Assembly (NCBI GenBank): GCA_049589355.1
Contig: JBAWAP010000431.1
Span: forward strand, 1-26,700
Direction: 5' to 3'
Length of the DNA stretch: 26,700 nucleotides
DNA from: JBAWAP01 sp049589355
GTDB taxonomy: Bacteria; Chloroflexota; Anaerolineae; VGOG01
Positions 22,228 to 26,700 of this stretch are shown here, piece after piece. Position 1 is the stretch's first letter; each line of letters starts with the position of its first letter. Below the pieces are notes generated by a model that did no database searches, was not told the origin of the DNA, and was given only the letters and a program-made list of their open reading frames with translations. The position numbers were made by a program, and so were the translations under genes.

Positions 22228-23121
22228 ATGAGCTACCGAATGCGCACCTATATCGCCTTGGCCCTGGATCCTATCCATGTAGGGGCTGGTGGCTACCGTC
22301 TGGGACGGGTGGATAACACCATCATTCGTGAGCCGGGAACCAACCTGCCCAAGATTCCTGGCACCAGCTTCTCTGGTGCTGTGCGCTCTTACGCCGCCAT
22401 GCGGCTGAACAGCGGATGCGCCGGCACTCAAGGGTGTGGGGAGGACACCTGTCCCATTTGCTATACCTTCGGCTCGACACCTATGGAAGGAGAGCCGGAG
22501 ACCAAGAAGAGCTACCAAGGAACTGTCCGCTTCAGCGACGGCCAGGTGGTTTTGTTCCCCATCCATTCCATGTTGGGGCCCGTATGGCTGACCACAGCAG
22601 GACTCCTGAAAGAAACCTTTGACATTGAAGGTGCCGCTCCACCGGACGATGAGACCCTGCGCACCACCCTGGACACGACCGGCGTGGGGAATCACCTCAA
22701 CCTGAGCTGGTTGCTCCTGAGCACAGGGGAGCGTCTCAGCCTCTCGTCTCAGAACGTTTTGTGGATTGGCTTGCCGGAGGACATCCGAGGACGGCTGGCC
22801 ACGGTCTCGCCCAAGCTCTTCAGCCAGATGATAAACACTAACCTGGAAGTCCGCACCTCGGTGGCCATCAACCCGGCCACCGGGGCGGCTGAGGAGAAGA
22901 AGCTTTTCACCTACGAGGCTCTGCCTCGAACCACTATCGTCGCCTTCGAGATCGTCGAGTACGATTATCGGAGAGCTTTCCCTTCCCAGACCAATGTGGC
23001 CACGCCTTTGGATGTGGTAGAGCAAGGACTGAGCTATTTGGGGGTCTTGGGCATCGGCGGGATGGGCACCCGTGGCTTCGGGCGGCTGGAGGTCCGGGCT
23101 TACAATGAGAGGAGGGAATGA
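22228..23121 (+). CDS. cmr4: Cmr4-like Cas7 backbone subunit of the type III complex
   Basis: The protein has 297 residues from ATG 22228, eight bases after GGAGG; the frame extends back into cas10 without a better start. The pattern IHVGAGG...GRVDNTIIRE...LPKIPGTSFSGAVRSYAA is the Cmr4/Csm3 signature. D29 is at the position of the catalytic aspartate that cuts target RNA every six bases. A CGEDTCPIC cysteine cluster follows. The C-terminal IGGMGTRGFGRLEV is the RAMP glycine-rich loop. Target-RNA cleavage is therefore predicted to be intact. It is followed by the small-subunit gene one base after its stop. Confidence 0.85.
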   Translation: MSYRMRTYIALALDPIHVGAGGYRLGRVDNTIIREPGTNLPKIPGTSFSGAVRSYAAMRLNSGCAGTQGCGEDTCPICYTFGSTPMEGEPETKKSYQGTVRFSDGQVVLFPIHSMLGPVWLTTAGLLKETFDIEGAAPPDDETLRTTLDTTGVGNHLNLSWLLLSTGERLSLSSQNVLWIGLPEDIRGRLATVSPKLFSQMINTNLEVRTSVAINPATGAAEEKKLFTYEALPRTTIVAFEIVEYDYRRAFPSQTNVATPLDVVEQGLSYLGVLGIGGMGTRGFGRLEVRAYNERRE

Positions 23122-23122
23122 G

Positions 23123-23497
23123 ATGACCGCACCCAACCTGGACTTCATCTGTGCCGAGTACGGTCGGCGCATTGGGGACGATAAGACCATCGAGCCAGAG
23201 TTGCTTGAGAGGTTGGCGAACAAAGCGATCGGTGTGTTGCAGGGAAATGGGGTGTATGCTTTGATGCTCTATCTCTCGTCCCGAGGTAGCACAGAGCAGA
23301 CAGCGGCAGAAAAGATCAAAGCCACCCTAAAGAAACTCTGGTACGACCGACGGCTGGCAATCTGCACGCCGCCAGAGCGAGATGAATTCGAGACAGCTCA
23401 GCAACTTGCCCAGAACCTGGACAAACTCCTTCTGGTGAAGAATCTGTGCGAGCAGACCCTCATCTACGCCCGCTATCACGCCAAAGCAAGGGGGTGA
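23123..23497 (+). CDS. cmr5: Cmr5-like small subunit (Cas11) of the type III complex
   Basis: The protein has 124 residues from ATG 23123; GGAGGG lies about six bases upstream, within the end of cmr4. It is all-helical. The segment ANKAIGVLQGNGVYALMLYLSSRG (about 35-58) matches the Cmr5 core, where an NG turn precedes an aliphatic helix. Small subunits stack along the complex and contact target RNA. The size and position after cmr4 agree. The sequence is divergent, so the name is partly from context. Confidence 0.7.
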   Translation: MTAPNLDFICAEYGRRIGDDKTIEPELLERLANKAIGVLQGNGVYALMLYLSSRGSTEQTAAEKIKATLKKLWYDRRLAICTPPERDEFETAQQLAQNLDKLLLVKNLCEQTLIYARYHAKARG

Positions 23498-23501
23498 GGC
23501 A

Positions 23502-24428
23502 ATGGCTTGGCGGTATCTTTCTCTGACCTATCGTGTGTTGAGCCCGATCCACATTGGTTACCGAAGCGTGGGGATCATTGACCGCACGCGCTACTATGTG
23601 CCAGCCAAGAACTTCTGGGCGGCAATGACAGCCAGCCTGACCCCTCAATTGCACCCGAAGCCACGGGCCAACGACTACCGGGCGGTGGGAGAGTTGGTTC
23701 AGCGGCGCCTGCACTTCACTTACTTCTTTCTCGCCGCCCGACCAGGGGAAAGGCCCCTGGCTACCTTGAAGTGTTATCTGCCGGAGTATCGGAAGGGTCG
23801 TACGGTCTATCTGGAACATCATGGCAAACGGGAGGCTGACGTGGAGGCCATCTTCGTGAACAGTTACGTCTCCACGGCGCTGGATCACGGTCGTCAAGCT
23901 GCTGCAGAGAGGCTACTGCACGAGATCGAACACCTTCAGCCCCACGCGCGGATTGAGGGCGACTGTTGGGAGACCCATCTGGTTGGTGGAGTTTGGATTG
24001 CACCGGGAAGTGATCAAAGTGGGGTGGAAATACGGCTTGAAGATGAAACGCTGCTGATAAAGAACCTGCCAATCCTGGACCGCTTGACCATCGGTGGCGA
24101 GCGGGGCTATGGTTTCGGTCGCTTGCAGTTGACCGAGGACCATACTGATTACTTGGGACTGAGAAGCTGGGAGGCTCAAGAAGGCGGTCCTAGTGGCCTG
24201 CTCATCGTGCCGCCGGAACGGTCAGCAACGGTCCTGGCCCATGTAAAGCACGAGGCCGGCAAGCATTATGAAGGCCTGTTGGAACCGGTGGTGGGCCGGG
24301 AGTGGGACGCCGACAAAGGAGCAGGGCGATTATTAGCTAGGGGCACAGTGTACATAGCTCCCGGAGGCCGTTGCCCAGCTTCGGCCTATGCTGTTGACGG
24401 CTGGGGATTTTGGATTGCGCTGCCATAA
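23502..24428 (+). CDS. RAMP-superfamily type III subunit, unassigned (Cmr3/Cmr6 or Cas5-like)
   Basis: The 308-residue protein has RAMP-fold marks: a first strand YLSLTYRVLSPIHIGYRS, the RYYVPAKNFWAAMTASL helix after a conserved proline, and the glycine-rich loop IGGERGYGFGRL (about 197-208). Position as the last effector gene and the P.IHIG opening suggest the Cas5-like subunit holding the crRNA 5' end (the Cmr3 role), but a Cmr6 role is possible. It starts four bases after the small-subunit stop, with GGTGAGG as ribosome site. A coding-like fragment in another frame follows its stop. Confidence 0.7.
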   Translation: MAWRYLSLTYRVLSPIHIGYRSVGIIDRTRYYVPAKNFWAAMTASLTPQLHPKPRANDYRAVGELVQRRLHFTYFFLAARPGERPLATLKCYLPEYRKGRTVYLEHHGKREADVEAIFVNSYVSTALDHGRQAAAERLLHEIEHLQPHARIEGDCWETHLVGGVWIAPGSDQSGVEIRLEDETLLIKNLPILDRLTIGGERGYGFGRLQLTEDHTDYLGLRSWEAQEGGPSGLLIVPPERSATVLAHVKHEAGKHYEGLLEPVVGREWDADKGAGRLLARGTVYIAPGGRCPASAYAVDGWGFWIALP

Positions 24429-24523
24429 CTTCCCTGGCCGAACTCCACGGTCGCTGCGGCTACTTTCCCGCCCACCTGCGCCTGCGGCCCAAGGGCGGCT
24501 TTGTTCCGCCCCAGTACGAGTAG
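24428..24523 (+). pseudogene. Coding-like fragment between the last RAMP gene and cas2
   Basis: The frame from 24428 to the TAG at 24521 reads TSLAELHGRCGYFPAHLRLR and continues to GGFVPPQYE. Almost all codons end in C or G, as in the real genes nearby, yet it has no start or ribosome site. It looks like the 3' end of a lost or frameshifted gene; I do not recognise the family. Confidence 0.35.
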
Positions 24524-24549
24524 GGTGTTGGGATGATTTGGAGAGGCTG

Positions 24550-24810
24550 ATGAAGTGCCTACTGGTCTACGACATCCCCGATGATAGCATCCGTACCAGG
24601 GTAGCCGACATCTGCCTGGACTACGGCCTGGACCGCATCCAGTACAGCGCCTTTCTGGGAGACCTGGAGAAGACGCACCAGGAGGAGTTGATGATAAAAC
24701 TGGCCAAGCGGCTGGGCAAGCAGCCGGGCAACATCCAGCTCTTCCCCCTCTGCGAGACCGATTGGCGGGGGCGAAAAGTCATCATTCTGGAGGCCAAGGC
24801 CGATGGCTGA
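24550..24810 (+). CDS. cas2: Cas2 adaptation protein
   Basis: The protein has 86 residues from ATG 24550, with GGAGAGG close upstream. It begins MKCLLVYDIPDD; D8 is the conserved metal-binding aspartate of the Cas2 ferredoxin-like fold. IQYSAFLGDLEK and the terminal VIILEAKADG strand also match the family. Cas2 dimers bridge two Cas1 dimers in the spacer integration complex. Its 3' end overlaps the cas4 start by eight bases. A longer frame from 24388 overlaps the previous gene and is rejected. Confidence 0.93.
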   Translation: MKCLLVYDIPDDSIRTRVADICLDYGLDRIQYSAFLGDLEKTHQEELMIKLAKRLGKQPGNIQLFPLCETDWRGRKVIILEAKADG

Positions 24811-25462
24811 GACTGCGGTGAGCGGTTCGGCTGAGCCCCGCCCTGAGCGGGACGAAGGGCTCACCATCGAAGCCTCAGTCGAGCCGCGACCGACTTTTTT
24901 AGTGACCGACTTGAAACAGTTTGCGTATTGTCCAAGAGTGGTGTACTACAGCTACTGCCTGCCCCTGCTCAGGCCCGTGACCTACAAGATGGAGGCTGGC
25001 CAGGAAGCTCATCTGGAGGAAAAGGGGCGGGAGCAGCGGCGCAGTTTGCGGGCCTATGGACTGCAGGAGGGGGAGAGAACCTTCAACCTGTGGCTGGAGT
25101 CGGTCGAGCTTGGCCTGCGAGGCAGGATGGACATGGCGGTCAGGATCGGGGATCGGGAAGCGATTCCGGTGGAATACAAGGATTCGCCGGGGCGGGCGGG
25201 GCCGCATTTGGAGCGTCAACTGGCGGCCTACGGGCTGTTGCTGGAGGAAGCGTGGGGATTGCCGGTGCGGCGGGGGTTTCTGTACTTTATCCCGCAGCGG
25301 CGGTCGAAGGAAGTGCCTTTGACGGCGGAGCTTTACGGGCAAGTGCGGGGCATGGTGGAGGCCATGCGGCGGATGGTAGAGGCAGAGGCCATGCCTTCGC
25401 CGACCCGGCAGCGTCGCAAGTGTGTGGCCTGCGAGTTTCGTCGTTTTTGTAACGACGTGTAG
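24803..25462 (+). CDS. cas4: Cas4 RecB-like nuclease
   Basis: The 219-residue protein has the four Fe-S cysteines C43 (AYCPR) and C207, C210 and C216 (KCVACEFRRFC). The RecB nuclease residues are present in GRMDMAV and IPVEYKDS, and QLAAYGLLLEE is a further conserved helix. Cas4 trims prespacers and helps choose PAM and orientation. Residues 6-29 precede the family start and derive from a low-complexity stretch (GSAEPRPERDEGL, then VEPRP), probably an intragenic repeat. It is coupled to cas2 by an eight-base overlap and is the last gene before the array. Confidence 0.93.
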   Translation: MAETAVSGSAEPRPERDEGLTIEASVEPRPTFLVTDLKQFAYCPRVVYYSYCLPLLRPVTYKMEAGQEAHLEEKGREQRRSLRAYGLQEGERTFNLWLESVELGLRGRMDMAVRIGDREAIPVEYKDSPGRAGPHLERQLAAYGLLLEEAWGLPVRRGFLYFIPQRRSKEVPLTAELYGQVRGMVEAMRRMVEAEAMPSPTRQRRKCVACEFRRFCNDV

Positions 25463-25649
25463 TCCGTGTTAACGATATTTCGCAAATCGGGCCTTTGGGG
25501 GAACAAAAAGGCATTTGCGAAACAGCGCATGGTGGCAGGTTCAATTGGAGCAAGGAAAGGAGTGAAATGGAAGCCGTAAGAGGCTCTTTTAGCACGTTTT
25601 TCGCCCTTTCAGGGTATCCGGGGAGGGATCGCCGCATCGTTTAGGCTGG
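25463..25649 (+). promoter_or_regulatory. CRISPR leader
   Basis: The 187 bases between cas4 and the first repeat act as leader, judged from repeat orientation (the 3' end ACTGAAAG is a typical crRNA handle). A perfect 10-bp inverted repeat, TTTCGCAAAT (25478-25487) and ATTTGCGAAA (25513-25522), with a 25-base centre could bind an adaptation factor or form a hairpin after cas4. No convincing -35/-10 pair is seen. Confidence 0.65.
25567..25644 (+). CDS. Possible 25-residue leader peptide
   Basis: AAAGGAG stands five bases before ATG 25567, opening a frame of 25 codons that begins MEAVRGSFSTFF and ends at a TAG five bases before the first CRISPR repeat. No family is known and the sequence may be fortuitous. 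The AAAGGAGTGAA around the ribosome site also occurs before cas6. Confidence 0.25.
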   Translation: MEAVRGSFSTFFALSGYPGRDRRIV

Positions 25650-26700
25650 GTTGCAGCCCATTCGATCCGACACAGGATACTGAAAGCATCGAGCTGTTCG
25701 GCGAAGACGGCAACGGGGACAACGTTGCAGCCCATTCGATCCGACACAGGATACTGAAAGACACAAAACTGTTTGGGTAATTCGCCGAAGTCGGCGTTGC
25801 AGCCCATTCGATCCGACACAGGATACTGAAAGGAGCATGTCGAACACGGCGGCCTGGTGCTCATGCGGGTTGCAGCCCATTCGATCCGACACAGGATACT
25901 GAAAGTGGTCACAACACCGATTCCCAGGGCTGTGGTCAATTGTTGCAGCCCATTCGATCCGACACAGGATACTGAAAGCGGAGATGGCCAAGCCGATGCG
26001 ATCCTTGCTACCAAGTTGCAGCCCATTCGATCCGACACAGGATACTGAAAGTGTCGCCCGAAGAGGTGGTCCACTTCAAGCGGTTTCACGTTGCAGCCCA
26101 TTCGATCCGACACAGGATACTGAAAGTAGAACTCAATTCTTGCTTGCCATTGCTGGCTTTCAGGTTGCAGCCCATTCGATCCGACACAGGATACTGAAAG
26201 TTAAAAGCCCAACCACCAATTCATTCAGATTGGTCTCGTTGCAGCCCATTCGATCCGACACAGGATACTGAAAGGAACTGGATCCACTGCATGTCGTGCG
26301 TAGACCCATCGTTGCAGCCCATTCGATCCGACACAGGATACTGAAAGCGGGCCCCGGCGCTGGCCTGGTGGCCTTCGTGGCCTCGTTGCAGCCCATTCGA
26401 TCCGACACAGGATACTGAAAGGGCGGCTTGTAGGCGGGGGGAGATGGCTGGCGGAGAGTTGCAGCCCATTCGATCCGACACAGGATACTGAAAGACCAGC
26501 CGGCGCGAAATCGGATTCTTGCGCCAGCTCGTTGCAGCCCATTCGATCCGACACAGGATACTGAAAGACGGATCCGACTACGCCGCCCGCCTGCAGGTGC
26601 GGCGTTGCAGCCCATTCGATCCGACACAGGATACTGAAAGACAACGACCACGAGCTGGAGTTTGTGAACCTGGGCAGGTTGCAGCCCATTCGATCCGACA
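25650..26700 (+). CRISPR. CRISPR array, 14 complete repeats plus one cut by the window edge
   Basis: The 37-bp repeat starts GTTGCAGCCC and ends GGATACTGAAAG; all 14 complete copies look identical. Repeat starts are 25650, 25724, 25796, 25869, 25942, 26015, 26090, 26164, 26238, 26311, 26385, 26458, 26531, 26604 and 26678 (partial). The 14 spacers are 35-38 bases and all different. A short stem, ATCC/GGAT with loop GACACA, would place Cas6 cutting so as to leave an eight-base 5' handle ACTGAAAG. The identical repeats at the left suggest the leader-proximal end, next to cas4. No spacer was seen by eye to match elsewhere in the window. Confidence 0.98.

Noticed and set aside
24388..24549. Upstream extension of cas2
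   Set aside because: Cas2 family proteins begin at the MKCLLVYD start, which has its own ribosome site; the extension overlaps the RAMP gene.
25687..26677. Self-targeting spacers matching the window
   Set aside because: No spacer matched another part of the window by eye; a full genome and phage search would be needed to say more.
25589..26689. Long minus-strand and plus-strand open frames across the CRISPR array
   Set aside because: They are produced by the stop-free 37-bp repeat read in several frames; the peptides repeat the same CRISPR-derived words.
1..26700. tRNA or rRNA genes
   Set aside because: No cloverleaf or rRNA-like sequence was recognised on either strand.

Overview
This window is almost entirely a composite CRISPR-Cas locus with a shared CRISPR array at its right end. 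The base composition is moderately GC-rich. Promoters look bacterial (TTGNNN / TATAAT) and most genes have AGGAGG-type ribosome binding sites. The mix of a Dev/Myxan-like type I cassette, a Cmr-like type III cassette with a Csx11-like Cas10, WYL regulation and a zinc-ribbon membrane protein suggests a member of the Chloroflexota (Anaerolineae or relatives). That assignment is an inference; there is no rRNA or marker gene to confirm it.

Layout. 1-1000: two minus-strand housekeeping-type genes, a partial zinc-ribbon membrane protein and an HD-domain hydrolase. 1100-2681: a regulatory block with repeated operator-like dyads, a promoter, a hairpin covering the ribosome binding site of a small winged-helix protein, and a HTH-WYL regulator. 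2685-8619: a tightly packed type I effector operon, cas3-cas8-cas7-cas5, with a strong in-frame internal start in cas8 that probably makes a separate Cas11 small subunit. 8687-13032: an accessory island with a xylose-isomerase-like TIM barrel protein, an unknown acidic protein, a radical SAM enzyme, and two diverged copies of a TumE-like toxin/partner module on the minus strand. 13093-14700: cas6, flanked by about 180-bp inverted repeats that carry covarying 20-bp palindromes. A CRISPR-repeat-like hairpin sits in the cas6 5' leader. 14824-16880: a shortened four-helix-bundle protein, cas1, and a nucleotidyltransferase with a broken HEPN partner. 16918-24428: a type III module (cmr1, an unassigned RAMP, a Csx11-like Cas10, cmr4, a Cmr5-like small subunit, a second unassigned RAMP). 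24550-25462: cas2 and cas4. 25463-25649: array leader. 25650-26700: CRISPR array of 14 complete 37-bp repeats and a fifteenth cut by the window edge.

How it works together. One array, one Cas6 and one adaptation set (cas1, cas2, cas4, split around the type III genes) appear to serve both a DNA-targeting type I complex and a type III complex. The Cas10 keeps its HD nuclease motif, but the palm position expected to carry GGDD reads SPVT. No CARF effector is present, so the type III arm probably acts by RNA and ssDNA cleavage without cyclic oligoadenylate signalling.

The most notable signals are the repeat-like Cas6 hairpin directly upstream of the cas6 ribosome binding site, which suggests Cas6 autoregulation; the internal cas11 start; the inverted-repeat frame around cas6; and a family of degenerate 8-bp (GCGAATCN) repeats that has entered cas6 in frame and occupies both flanks of cas1.
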